From NCBI GenBank assembly GCA_023055505.1, contig JALIRH010000095.1:62001-126000 (forward strand): 64,000 nt of DNA. The letters run 5' to 3'. A program made the position numbers and the translations under genes. The stretch is from Callipepla californica brunnescens (Eukaryota > Chordata > Aves > Galliformes > Odontophoridae). A model generated the notes under the pieces. It saw only the letters and a program-made list of their open reading frames with translations, was not told where the DNA came from and searched no databases. How positions within the stretch are numbered: position 1 is the stretch's first letter; every line of letters begins with the position of its first letter. Shown here piece by piece: positions 44,224-56,095 of this stretch.

Positions 44224-46371
44224 GTCAGTGCCCCATTGCTGCCCCACAGCTGCCCCATAGCCACCCCATTGAGATCCACTGAGATCAGTGGAGACCCCAT
44301 TGAGATCCGTAGGGACCCCATGGAGATCCATGGTGACCCATGGCTGCCCCGTAGCTGCCCCACATCCGCCCCATAGCTGGGCGTGGCTTCGCTCTGGGCA
44401 CACCGCCTTCTGCGGGACCCACAGCGACCCACACTGACCCACAGTGACCCACAGCGACCCATAGAGACTCACAGCGACCCATAGCGGGACCCACAGCGAC
44501 CCAACCGACCCACAGCAACCTATAGGGGGAACCACAGCAACCCACAGAGACCGATAGCTCACACAGCGACCCACAGTGACCCACAGCAGGACCCACAGCG
44601 ACCCATAGAGACCCACAGCGACCCATAGAAACACATAGAGACTCATAGTTACCCACAGCGACTTATAGAGACCCACAGCGACTCACTGAGACCCACAGTG
44701 ACCTATAGCTGGACCCACAGACACCCAGAGCAACCCAAAGTGACCCACAGCTTGACCCATAGCGACCCATGCCAGGAACCACAGCGATCCATTGGGACCC
44801 ATAGCGATCCACAGCGACCCATGGAAAACCACAGGGAGCAAGAGGGAGCCACAGAGACACAGCGACATCACGTGAGAGCGCCGCCTGGTGTCGTGGAGGG
44901 GGAACTGCAGCTCCTTAGGAATCTCCTGGGGCACATAGAGACCAACAGCGCCTCATAGCAGGACCCACACTGACCCACAGCGAACCATATTGGGACCCAC
45001 AGCGTAACCCACAGCGACCCGTAACAGACCACATTGACCCATTGCGACGCACTGCAACCCATAGCGACTCATAGAGGCACAGCGACACACAGCCATCCAC
45101 AGCAACCCATAGCGACCCAGCCGACCCACAGCAACCTATAGGGGGGCCCACAGCGACTCACAGCAACCCACAGAGACCGATTACAACCAATAGTGACCGA
45201 TAGCGACCCACCGCGACACACAGCGACCCACACCGACCCATAGCAACCCACAGTGACCCACAGAGACCCACAGAGACCCATAGAGACCCAAAGCGACCCA
45301 CAGCGACCCATAGCAGGACCTAGAGTGACCCATAGCGTCCCGAAGAGACCCGTAGCGACTCACTGCGACCCACAATGACCCATAGCTGGACCCACAGACA
45401 CCCACAGCATGACCCACAGCGACCCATTGCAACCCTTAGCAACATGTAGAGACTTATAGCGATCCACATCGACCCATAGCGACCCATGGATACACATAGC
45501 AAGACCCACAGTGACCCATAGCGTCCCATAGAGACCCGCAGCAAAACGTAGCAGCCCACAGAGATCGATAGCGACGCATAGTGACCCACAGCGACCCATA
45601 GCGCCCAATAGGAAACCACTGATAGCAATAAGGAGCCCTAGAGACCCAGCGACATTACGTGAGAGCGCCCCCTGGTGGCGTGGAGGGGAACTGCAGCCCC
45701 TTAGGGATCCATTGGGAACCTTAGAGACCCACAGAGACCCATAGCAGGACCCACAGCAAACCAAAGCGATCCATAGCAACCCATAGCGATCCACAGTGAC
45801 CCACAGTAACCCACAGCGAAGCATATTGGGACCCATAGCGACACATAGCGCCCAATAGGAAAACACAGAGAGCAATAGGAAGCCGTAGAGACACAGCGAC
45901 ATCATGTGAGAGCTCCCTCTGGTGGCGTGAAGGGGAACTGCAGCCCCTTAGGGATCTCCTGGGGCACGTAGAGACCCATAGCAGGACCCACACCGACCCA
46001 CAGCGAACCCTATTGGGACCCATAGCGTGACCCACAGCGACCCACAGCAACCCATAGAGACTCATAGCAAACCACAGCAACCCACAGTGACCCATAGCGA
46101 GACCCACAGCGACCCACAGTGACCCACAGCTTGACCCAAAGCAACCCATGCCGGGACCCACAGCGACCCATAGAAAACCTCAGAGAGCAATAGGAAGGCA
46201 CAGAGACATCACGTGAGAGCGCCCCCTCCCCTGGTGGCGTGGAGGGGAACTGCAGCCCCTTAGGGATCTCCTGGGGCATATAGAGACCCACAGCGACCCA
46301 TAGCAGGACCCACAGTGACCCACAGCAAACCATATTGGGACCCATAGCGGGACCCAGAGAGACCCACAGAC
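44224..46371. repeat. 10-bp minisatellite (GACCCACAGC / GACCCATAGC)
   Basis: Decamers GACCCA(C/T)AGC run tandemly, with GGGACCCACAGC variants. Four copies of a distinct ~75-80 bp segment are embedded (starts near 44866, 45650, 45895 and 46204), each containing 'gtgagagcgcc...ctggtggcgtggaggggaactgcagccccttaggga'. Minus-strand frames (MGRCGSLWVAVG-like) are repeat translations. It ends at the ERV LTR at 46372. Confidence 0.92.
45664..45680 (-). promoter_or_regulatory. CTCF-site-like motif (best of four)
   Basis: On the minus strand the sequence is CGCCACCAGGGGGCGCT, which agrees with the core of the vertebrate CTCF consensus (CCACCAGGGGGCGC). Degraded relatives in the other copies of the segment are at 44877-44893, 45911-45927 and 46217-46239 (the last has an insertion splitting the core). 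Binding is inferred from the motif alone. Confidence 0.6.
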
Positions 46372-46738
46372 TGTTACAATGAAGGGTCGGGAACCCAGCT
46401 TGATGCTAGCTAATGTTCCATTTATTAAGCAACAACTCAAAGCTTAGATAGACAGAGAAGCAGTGTGTGTTAGGATCTAACTGGGGGAAGCTGCAAGGAT
46501 CTAATTGAGGGAATTTACACTCCTCAGTGTTAACAGGTCAAGAATATAAAACACTCCTAGTCATCTAAACAAACAGTTTCTTATTGCTATCCATTACTGT
46601 CTTCTGTTTCTTTTCACTCCTTAGACATGGTTGTCTCAAGCTTATCAGCTTATCTTTACACAGCCTACGTCCAAGGTTTATGGCCTGATTCCTGCTTAGC
46701 TAACAGTTCCGTCTGACTCCCACTTTTGCCATCACCCA
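46372..46738 (-). mobile_element. 3' LTR of the class II-like ERV
   Basis: 367 bp; on the minus strand it starts TGGGTGATGG right after the polypurine tract and ends ...TTCATTGTAACA. A polyadenylation signal AATAAA is on the minus strand near 46429-46434. Flank beyond 46371 is the 10-bp minisatellite. No second LTR is present for comparison. Confidence 0.85.
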
Positions 46739-46753
46739 CTTCTCCCCCTTTCT
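46739..46753 (-). promoter_or_regulatory. Polypurine tract
   Basis: The minus strand reads AGAAAGGGGGAGAAG immediately before the LTR's TG. This is the expected position and composition of a retroviral plus-strand primer and fixes the LTR start. Confidence 0.85.
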
Positions 46754-46784
46754 GTTATGAATATTTTCTTTGTAGCATTGTCAA

Positions 46785-47895
46785 TCATCTTTTTGCACAC
46801 ATTGTAAAATGCAAGGAAGTAACAGCAAAAGCGTTACAACGATCATCGCAATGTAGCACATCATTTTTAAGATACTGTGGAGCCATCCGGTGAGACCCCC
46901 ATCCCGAGAATAATTTGTCCAACCAGTCCCAATCCCTCTGTTCCTGCAGTTTCTTCACTCCATCCCGTATGGTCTTGATACTTGCTTGAATTGAAACGGA
47001 ATGTTCTGACAGGTTCATGCAGCACATTCCTTCGAAATCCTCCCAGCCATGGCCTTGCGCCAGAAGTAGGAAATCAGTAGCAGCGCAATTTTGTGGCGCA
47101 GCATGTCTGACACTGTCCGCATCAAGTAAAAGACCTGTTAAAGCTAAACTAGTGGCATTTCCTTGTTTTGCTAAGCAAGAACCCAGTTTGTTCAGTGTTG
47201 CCAAAGCTTTAGCAACAGCAACCTGCGGTGTGAAAAAGGAAACGGCTCCTATGGTCTCCCTGTTCCAAAACTTCATGTTATCATCACAATCTGATCTGAA
47301 GGTGTGGGTCATTCTCCTAAAACGGTGATGAGAATATTTCTTTCTCCATTGCAAGACAGTTGTCTCATTTCGGGTAAGGATGGTTAAACGCCCGAGACTA
47401 CATGGCCCACCTCTAATGTAAGAAGGAATGGCAGGCCATGCCCGGTCAGCGCAACTACGGAAAACTCCATCTGGTAACTGTAAAGGAGCATTTACTGATT
47501 TTGAAAGGCTGGGTGAGGTGTAATTACACCACAGAGTTTGGTTATTGATGGCTGCGTCTACGGGACTGACATCCCATAGTTTGGTTTTATTTTTTCCAGT
47601 AGAATGGAATCTCAGGCAGAAGTCCATTTTTATAGATCCTAAGAAATCTATTTCTTGTGGCTCTAATTTGGCAGACGGAAGATATGGAACCCATCCATCC
47701 CAATTATCTACCGAATTTGTGCCAGTAAAGATTGCTCGTGAGGGACCAGGGATTGGCCACTCGTCTATGGGAAAGCCCACCAAGCGTGTAGAGAAGGGAT
47801 TTTGTGCAGTTGCAGTGGCTAAGCAAAGTGTTTCCTGATGAGTAATATTAGCAAGTGTAAGCCACACATTCGTTTTTGGGAGGGTAATAAAACCA
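46785..47895 (-). pseudogene. env: env of the class II-like ERV
   Basis: A 360-residue minus-strand frame covers part of the surface subunit and the transmembrane subunit. An RFRR furin-type site lies near 47312-47323. A hydrophobic stretch containing AVSFFTPQVAVAKAL follows, then a heptad region and an immunosuppressive-like segment (AATDFLLLAQGHG). Where class I/alpha-type TM subunits have the first Cys of CX6CC, this copy has Trp (47043-47045), followed six residues later by the CC. The hydrophobic membrane anchor near 46785-46870 lies in a different frame, after a base-count change in the C/G run near 46899-46903. The protein as encoded is therefore not membrane-anchored. Confidence 0.82.
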
Positions 47896-47944
47896 GTAGA
47901 GAGTCCTGAAATTTCAAGAAGTCAAGTCCATACAGTAGCTGGTC

Positions 47945-48790
47945 TCATCCTTCCTTGGTTGTGTTTTCATCTGTTGTCGACCAAGTCTGTTCCTCGCGGT
48001 ATGGTTTCACGTTCTTCGCAGGAATCCACCTGGGGCCTTTTCCTGTGGAGACACAAGCATAACCTCTCCCCCATGTGACAAGAGGATATGGCCCCATTAT
48101 CATACCTGTTTCTGGGTGGCGAATCAACACCGGAGCCTTGATTCTTCTTTCCAATGTGATATTCGAACTAAAATGTCGGACTATCGGGGGATTGGTATCT
48201 AGCAGAGAAGAATTCAAAAAGTGAAAACATAAAGAGCTTTATGTAGTCGCTCCTCAGGAGGGGAAGCTCCCATTCCCCCTTTCTGTTGTGCTAATAGACG
48301 CTTTAAAGATTGGTGTGACCGCTCAATTGACCTGGAGGGGAATGAGGGATCGCGGTGATGTGCATAATGCCCCAAGAATCCAGGAAGGCTTTTGTCGCAG
48401 CAGAGGTATATGCAGGACCATGATCTGTTTTTAATTGGGAAGGGATACCTAATGTAGCAAAAGCACGCAGCAAACGCTTGCGAACATCTCGTGCCTTTTC
48501 TCCTGTATGACAAGAGGAAAATAAAGCTCCGGGAAAAGTATCAATCGAGGAATGTGTATATTTCAGCTTACCAAACCATGGGTAATGTGTGACATCCATT
48601 TGCCATAGCTGGAGGCTCTGCAGATCTCTGGGGTTAACCCCCCCTGCTATTGATGGGAAAGAATGCCTCTGGCAGTCGGGACATACCGCTGTAATGTTTG
48701 ATGCTTGTTGGGAGGTAAGCCCAGACTGTCGTTTAAGACCTCCAGCATTCTGATGGAAGAAGGAGTGGCTAAGTTTAGCTTGCGCTATTC
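47945..48790 (-). pseudogene. pol: Integrase region of the class II-like ERV
   Basis: The N-terminal zinc motif is intact (HSFFH ... CPDC, about 48765 to 48672). The catalytic core has D in MDVTHYPW (48594-48596) and D in LKTDHGPAYTS (48423-48425), 57 residues apart. The expected Glu is in RSIERSHQSLK (48322-48324) but in a different frame, so a shift separates the second D from E. The C-terminal DNA-binding part ends with KGPRWIPAKNVKPY near 47990. Env follows downstream. Confidence 0.88.
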
Positions 48791-50630
48791 GGTCTGGTAA
48801 AACACGGACATATCAGCTTGAGATTCCCTTCTGCCGTGAAACCAGGTAAAGATGTGTGTGAGCGGATGTGCATTACAAAATAAGGATGAGTGCGGGAGTC
48901 TAAAAAAAAAAAAGTTCCTGGAACAAAATAAACAATGAAGAGTGAGAAATATTGCGTAATATGGATGCTTCTGCTCGCTGAACAATTCCTGCAACAGAAG
49001 CTGAGTCGGTAATAGGATTGAAAGGTGTGGACCATTTCCAAAAAACTCGGACAACAGCAGCTGGTTCCACTATTTGTGGAGAACCAGAAACAATTTCAAT
49101 ATCCGAATCCCATTGCTTCTGTTGATTATCCCACCATCAAATAACTGATTTGTGTGATCTTCCAGACCCATCCGTAATCTGGTAAGGGCCTGCAGCAGCT
49201 GATCACTTCTTTTTGGTGTGGATGTGAAGTGAACATTGAGGTTCAATAGCTTGTGTGACGGTGCGTGGGAAGTAAGGCTGCCTGTATAGCTTGCCAATGC
49301 CATGCTAAAGGCATCTGCTTGCTGATCAAGCCATTGTAAATACACATTTGTCACAGGTAAACAACTAGAGGAAAAGTCTACCCCTGATAACATCAGCAAG
49401 CGCTGCCTAGCTTTGATTCTCAGGGAAGCAAACATCTCATGCTGTGTCAGGATTGTCTTTGTCAACTGGTTTGGCAAAAAAATCCATTCAGTAATGAATA
49501 GTGGGTCTGGCCTTTGAAAATCCCACTGAAAAATTAGCGCATGAGGTTGTCGAGCAGGGTTGAGGATCATTAGAAAAAAAGGTAACTCCGGGGCACACCG
49601 ATGAGCTTGTCTGTTAGTGCTAGCTGCAGCAACTTTTTGCAAGGCACTAGCCACTTCAGAGCCAAGACGGCAGGGAGAGTGTAAATCAGAATCCCCTTTC
49701 AGTAGTTCCAAAAGAGGATACAAGTCTGCATTAGAGATACCCAAGAGCGCTCAGACCCAGTTAATTGATCCCAACCATTTTTGTACATCGTGTCAATTTT
49801 TCACATCAGTTTGTCTTTGTAAGGGCTAGGGAATGATAGTCTGGGCTCTGATGCACCAGCCTAAATATTTCCATGGTGATATTTTCTGCATTTTTTCAGG
49901 CGCAATACAGAAACCTGCCGAATTAACAGCAGTTGTAAGGAGGGCTACTGCTTCCTCCATGATCTCGTGATGTTGCGCGGTTACTAAGATGTCGTCCATC
50001 TAATGATACAATAAAACATTTGGCATTGTGTCTGGAATGGGGCTAAGCACTTTAGCTACATACCACTGACAAATGGTGGGGCTATTTTTCATTCCTTGTG
50101 GCAGCACAACCACTGGTATCTCTGCAACGGGGCTTGCATGTTGATGCTTGGAACTGAAAAAGCAAATGGAGGGGCATCCTCAGGGTGTAATGGACTATTA
50201 AAAAAGCAGTCTTGAAGATCAGTGCCAGTCAAATGCCAGTCTCGGGGAATCATAGTGGGTGACAGGAGGCCTGGTTGAAGGGCTCCCATATTTTCCAGAG
50301 CATCATTCATTTTTCTGAGGTCATGGAACAAGCGCCATTGACCAGTTTGTTTCTTAATGACAAATCCAGGTGAGTTCCAAGGATTAGTGGAGGTACAGTA
50401 TGTCCTTTTGCTAATTGTTCCGCTACCAAGTCTTGGAGGGCGCCAAGTTTTTCTAGCGGAAGGGGCCATTGATCCACCCATCTAGGGGTATCTGTTTTCC
50501 ATATTAGCTTAAGGGCGTCGCACCTCTCAATGGCCCCTCCCGAAAATCTGACTTGATAGTGACTCCCCACTGAACCATAACATCAGGGCCCCATAAATAT
50601 CATCGGAATTGGCAACACAAACGGTTTGAT
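48791..50630 (-). pseudogene. pol: RT-connection-RNase H region of the class II-like ERV
   Basis: RT begins with RWVDQWPLPLEKLGALQDLV near 50470 and continues with NSPGFVIKKQTGQWRL and the first catalytic strand (TGTDLQDCFFNSPLHP). At the catalytic YMDD the Tyr position is a TAG stop (50000-50002), with MDD following. A thumb/connection segment is open from 49744 to 49070. An RNase H strand with FNPITDSASVAGIV lies near 49020-48975. Several frame changes separate these pieces. Confidence 0.85.
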
Positions 50631-53600
50631 AGTAGCTACCCGATCTTCAGGTCCTCTGATTGGAATGAACTCAGCACTTTGCTGGCTGTTCCTTGCACCT
50701 CCCACCCCAGCTAATGTATGGGATGATTTGTATGATGTAACCCAAAACCAAACCCCAGGCCTACCCCTTCTCTCACCCTGACACTCGAACCAAACCTCCG
50801 CCTAAACCTAACCCTAATATCTAAGCCTAAGCCTAACCCTTCCAATTGCCCTAGCCCTAACACTAACCCTTTTCCTATACCTAACCCTGACCTCAACCCT
50901 GATCATAACCTTTCCCTAACCCTAACACCAACCCGTAACATCATTTGAATCCTAATCCTATTCCAAACCTTAACCCTATCCCAAGGCCTAACCCTACTCT
51001 GACCTTTACACTCCAACTAACCCAACCTCGATCAAGAAATACAAATCGAATCCTAAACCTAAACCTAAACCTAAACCTACTGCTAACACCACAAGTCAGC
51101 CTACTTTTCTCCCTAAATCTAATCACAAATCTCAAAAAATCTTTGTCCCTAACCCTAATCATAAATCCAGTCCAAACTCTGAAACTTTCCCAAAACCTAT
51201 GCCTATTCCTAACACTTACTCTTACCCTAAGTCTATCCCTAACACTAACCCTTCTCCCAGACACAACCCTAAAGCCAACACTAATCCCAACCTAATCTTT
51301 ATCCTAATCCTAAACCTAATCCTAACTCTTACCCTAATTCTAACTCTACCCTAACCCTAACTCTGACCCTCAAACCAAACCCACATTTAAGCACAACCCT
51401 AATCCCGACACCTAGCATCAGATTACCACAACCCTAACGGAACCCTAACCCTAACACTAATGCTAGGACTATCCCAAACCCTAACCCAAGTACTAGACCA
51501 AACCATACCCCTATCCCTCACTCTAAAACTAACAACCCTAACTAAACTCTAACCGTAACCCTCTCCCTAATACTAACACTAATCATCTTTTAAACACCAA
51601 TGTTATTCCTATTCCTAAACCTTACCCAATCTCCAAATGAAATCCAAGGCCGGTGCCTTCTCACACCCTAACGATCAAACCAAACCTACATCTAAACCTA
51701 ACCCTAAATCCAATCTTTACCCTAAACCATACACTTGCCCTGGCCTTAACACTAACCCTTTCCCTATACCTAACCCTAACCCTAACCTTAACACTAATTT
51801 GAGGCCTATCCCTAGTAGGAACCCAAAACCTAATTGGAATCTGAATCCTGTTCTTAACCTTAACCCTAACACGACTTAACTCTACTCTGACCCTAAAAGT
51901 CAAATTAACCCTACTCCTTACCCTAAACCTCAATCTAAACCTAAACCTAACCCTAAACCTAAACTTCACAAGAACACTCAACCTAATCCTAGCACTAACC
52001 TAAACTAAAACTAAAACAACTTTTTTGCTAACCCTAATCCTAAATCTAACCCTAACCCCAAAACTCCCCCAAACCTGACCCTAAACCTAATCCACTCCAA
52101 AATACTTACCCTAACCCTAACCCCAAACACCCTAATACTAGAACTAAAGCAATCCTTCACCCTAACCCTAAAACTAACAATTTAACTTTGACCCTAAAAC
52201 TCAAATTCACCCTACATACACTTTATGCTACCTAGGTTAGGGTCAGGCTCAATCTGGGTTTTGTGTTGGGGTCAAAGGGATAGGGTTAGGGTAGAGTTCG
52301 AGTTAGGATGAAGGTAATGCTTACAGATATGTTTAGAGAATGGAACAGGGTTAGGGTTAAGGTTAGGGTAAGGTTGAAGGTTAGGCTCAGGGACAGATTT
52401 AGGGTTAGAGTTTGGGTTCCTTTTAGGTTTAGGGATAGGGTTAGGGTACGGTTAGGTATTGTACAACGCTAAGTGTTAGCTTCTGGGTAAGGGATAGGGT
52501 TAGGGTAAGGGTTAGATTCAGGGTTAGGGTTAGCATTAGCATCAGGGTTAGGGTTATGGTAAGAGTTAGGATAGGGAATGGGATACAGTTAGGGTAAGGG
52601 TTAGGAATAGGGTTAGGGTTACATTAAGGTTAGGGTTAGTGTTTGGATCAGGGGTAGGGTTAGGAATAAAGTTAGAGTAAGGGCTAGGATTAGGGTTAGG
52701 GTTAGGGTAGGGATACGGTTAGGGTAGAGTTAAGGTTAGGGTAGGGTTAGGGTTAGGGTTGGGGTTAGGGTTAGGGTTAGGGTTAGGGTTAGGTTAGGGT
52801 TTGGGTTATGGTAAGAGTTAGGATAGGGATTGTGATACGGTTAGGGTAAGGGTTAGGAATAGGGATAGGGTTTGATTAGGGTAAGGGTTATTGTTTGGAT
52901 TAGGGGTAGGGTTACGAATAAAGTTAGAGTTAGGGCTAGGATTAGGGTTAGGGTTCGGGATTGGATTAGTGTTAGGGTAAGGAATAAAGTTAGAGTTAGT
53001 GTTAGGATTAGGGTTAGGGTAAAGTAGGGTTAGGGGTAGGGTTAGGGTTAGGGTTAGGGTTAGGGTAGGGTTAGGGTTAGGGTTTGGGTTAGGCTAGGGT
53101 TAGGGTAAGGGTTAGGGTTAGGGTTAGGGTTAGGGTTAGGGTTAGGGTAGGGTTAGGGTTAGGGTTAGGGTTAGGGTTAGGGTAGGGTTAGGGTTAGGGT
53201 TAGGGTTAAGGTTAAATTTATTGTTAGGGTTAGGGTTAGGGTTAGGGTTAGGGTTAGGGTTAGGGTTAGGGTTAAGGTTAAATTTATTGTTAGGGTTAGG
53301 GTTAGGGTTAGGGTTAGGGTTAGGGTTAGGGTTAGGGTAGGGTTAGGGTTAGGGCTAGGGTTAGGGTTAGGTTAGGGTTGGGGTTAGGGTTAGGGTTAGC
53401 GTTAGGGTTAGGGTATGCTTAGGGTTGGGGTAAAATTAGGGTTAGGGTTAGTGTTAGGGTTAGGGTTAAATTTATTGTTAGGTTTAGGGTTAAGATTAGA
53501 GTTAGGGTTAGGGTTGAGGTTAGGGTTAGGGTTATGGTTAGGGTTAGGGTTAGGTTAGGGTTAGGGTTAGGGTTAAGGTGAGAGTTAGGGTTAGGGTTAG

Positions 53601-55900
53601 GGTTAGGGTTAGGTAAGGGTTAGGGTTAGGGTAAGAATTAGGATAGGGATTGTGATACAGTTAAGGTAAGGGTTAGGAATTAGAGTTAGGGTTAGGGTTA
53701 GGTTTAGGGTTAGGGTTAGGTTAGGGTTAGGGTTAGGGTTAAGGTTAGAGTTAGGGTTAGGGTTAGGGTTAGGGTTAGGTAAGGGTTAGGGTTAGGGTAA
53801 GAATTAGGATAGGGATTGTGATACAGTTAAGGTAAGGGCTAGGAATTAGGGTTAGGGTTAGGGTTAGGTTTAGGTTTAGGTTTAGGGTTAGGGTTAGGGT
53901 TAGTGTTAGGGTAGGTTAGGGTTAGGGTATGGTAGGGTTAGGGTTAGGGTAGGGTAAGGTTTAGCATTAGGTTTAGGTTTAGGGTTAGGGTTAGAGTTAG
54001 GTTAGGGCTAGGGCTAGGGTTAGGGTTAGGGTTAGGGTTAATGTAGTTTAGGGCTAGGGTTAGGGTTAGGGTTAGGATAGGGTTAATGTAGGGTTAGGGT
54101 TAGTGCTAGGAATCAATTTGGAGGAAGGAAAAGGTATAGGAATTGGTTCATTGTTAGCGTTAGTCTTCAGGGTTAGGGTTCGGATTTAGCACTATGTTTC
54201 AGGTTCCTTTTAGGTTTAGTGATAAGGATTAGGGGTACGTTTAGGTATTGTACAATGCTAAGTGTTAGCTTCTGGGTGGGGGTTGGGGTTAGATTAAGGG
54301 TGAGGGTTAGGGTTAGGACTAGATTTAGGATTAGGTTTAGGAATAGGTTTTCTTTGATTGTTAGGGTGAGAGAAAGGTTAGGCCTTGGGTTTGTTTTTGG
54401 AATAGTTTTGGGTTTCAGAATAGGAATTGGGTTAGTATTTGGAATCTGATTGCTTTAGTATTAGTGTTAGGGTGGGGGTTAGAAGTTAGGTGAGCGTTGT
54501 GGTAATCTAATGCTTTGTGTTAGGCTTAGGGTTGGGCTTTTACTTGAGGTTGGTGTTAGGGTCTGCTTTAGTTTGAAGGTAGATTTAGAGTTTAAATTGT
54601 GGTCATGCTTTGGATTAGTTTTAGAGTTAGGGTAAGATTTAGGTTTCCTTTCAGTGTTAGGTTGTGAGAATTGTAGGCTTTGTGTTTTTGGGTTTGTGTT
54701 GGGTTTAGGAATTGGAATAGTGTTTGGGATAGTATTAGCGTTAAGGCTGGGGTTAGAGTTAGGTGATGGCTGTGGTAATCTAATGCTTTGTGTTAGGTTT
54801 AGGGTTGGGCTTCAATCTGGGGTTGGTTTTAAGGTCCCATTTAGATTTCAGGAAGAATTGGAGTTCAATTGAGGTAACGGTTAGGATTAGATTTAGGGTT
54901 CTGATAAGGGTTAGGTTAGGGTTAGGGTTTGGTTCCAAGTTGTTTTTAGGGTTAGGGTTAACGTTAGGTTTCAGGATAGGGTTAGGAATATAGCTAGGTG
55001 TTTGTTAGGTAAGGTTTAGTCCTGGGGTTTCAGTTCGGGTTAGGTGAAGCGTTAGTTTTACAGTTAGAAGACATGTTAGGGTTAGGGTTAGGTTTTGGTG
55101 TAGATTTAGGTTTAGGGTAAGGGTTAGGGATGTAGATGAAGGGTTCTCTTTAGTTTTAGGACCAGGGAAGGGTCCTAAAAGGGCCTTGGCTAAGGGTGAG
55201 TTTTAGTATTTGATTTAGCGTTGCGTTCAGGTCTAGGTTAGTTTGAGTGTCAGGCTGAGAGAAGGGGTAGGCCTTGGGTTTGGTTCTGGCTTAGTGTTAG
55301 GTTTAGGAATAGGAATAGTTTTGGTGTTTGGATTGGGTTTGGGGTTAGTAGTAGGGATTGGATTGGGGTTAGTGTTAGGTGAGATCTGCGGTAATCTGAT
55401 GCTTTCTTTGAGGCTTGAGGTTTGAGCTTAAACGTGGTGTTGGTTTTAGGGTAGGATTTAGGGCTAGGGTTTGGTTGAGGGTAGCATTAGGTTTAGGTTT
55501 AGGGGAAGGGTTTTGGTTAGGGTAGAGGTTAGAATTCTGGTTTGGGTTAGGAATAGGGTTCTGGACAAGGTAAGGATTTAGTCCTAGGTTTCCAGTTAGG
55601 GTAAGGTGAAGTGCTGGTGTTCTAGTTAGGAGAAGAGTTAGGTTGAGGTTTCGGGTTAGGTTTTTTTGTCGATTTAGGTTTTAGGTAAGGGGTAGATTTT
55701 AGACAACATGAGCTTTCTGGTCAGAGTAGGGTTAGGCCTTAGAATATGGATAAGATTAGGATAAATGTAGGGTTAGTTTCGGGTTTAGGTTAGTTTGAGT
55801 GTTAGGCTGAGAGAAGGGGAGGGCCTTGGGTTTGGGTTTGGTTTAGGGTTAAGATAAGGTTTAGGAATAGGAGTAGGTTTGGGGTTTGGATTGGGTTTGG
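50551..55900. repeat. Tandem duplication, unit A (5350 bp)
   Basis: Starts with 'acttgatagtgactcc' in the RT end of the class II-like ERV, continues through CCCTAA-oriented degenerate repeat, switches at CCTAGG 52231-52236, and runs as TTAGGG-oriented repeat to 'ttgggtttgg'. The same sequence restarts at 55901. The unit carries perfect TTAGGG runs (53100-53400), core motifs such as 'gtggtaatctaatgctttgtg' (54500, 54773), and a short deletion near 55140 relative to unit B. Leu-Gly- and Asn-Pro-rich open frames are repeat translations. Confidence 0.95.
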
Positions 55901-56095
55901 ACTTGATAGTGACTCCCCACTGAACCATAACATCAGGGCCCCATAAATATCATCGGAATTGGCAACACAAACGGTTTGATAGTAGCTACCCGATCTTCAG
56001 GTCCTCTGATTGGAATGAACTCAGCACTTTGCTGGCTGTTCCTTGCACCTCCCACCCCAGCTAATGTATGTGATGATTTGTATGATGTAACCCAA
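55901..56095 (-). pseudogene. Duplicated RT-end fragment of the class II-like ERV
   Basis: It matches 50551-50745 (a difference visible near 56070: 'gtatgtgatg' against 'gtatgggatg'). It has no ERV sequence on its left, only TTAGGG-type repeat, so it arrived by duplication of the chromosomal segment and not by a separate insertion. It encodes no complete domain. Confidence 0.93.

Larger units (their letters stand above)
46372..50745 (-). mobile_element. Class II-like ERV, 5'-truncated
   Basis: Minus-strand order, from high to low coordinate: RT, connection/RNase H, integrase, env, polypurine tract, 3' LTR. The 5' LTR, primer site, gag and most of pro are missing; at about 50745 the sequence becomes CCCTAA-type repeat. 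RT and integrase motif style suggests a class II (beta/alpha-like) element. Frames are broken by several stops and shifts. Part of its RT end (50551-50745) recurs at 55901-56095 through the tandem duplication. Confidence 0.88.

Noticed and set aside
43323..44462. 379-codon minus-strand frame, Pro/His/Ser/Ala-rich
   Set aside because: It follows the minisatellites and overlaps a better plus-strand exon candidate; repetitive AQPHIPQLCP-like text is a repeat artefact.
44285..46440. Minus-strand frames of MGRCGSLWVAVG type
   Set aside because: Period of the 10-bp minisatellite; three frames are open at once, which shows the repeat is responsible.
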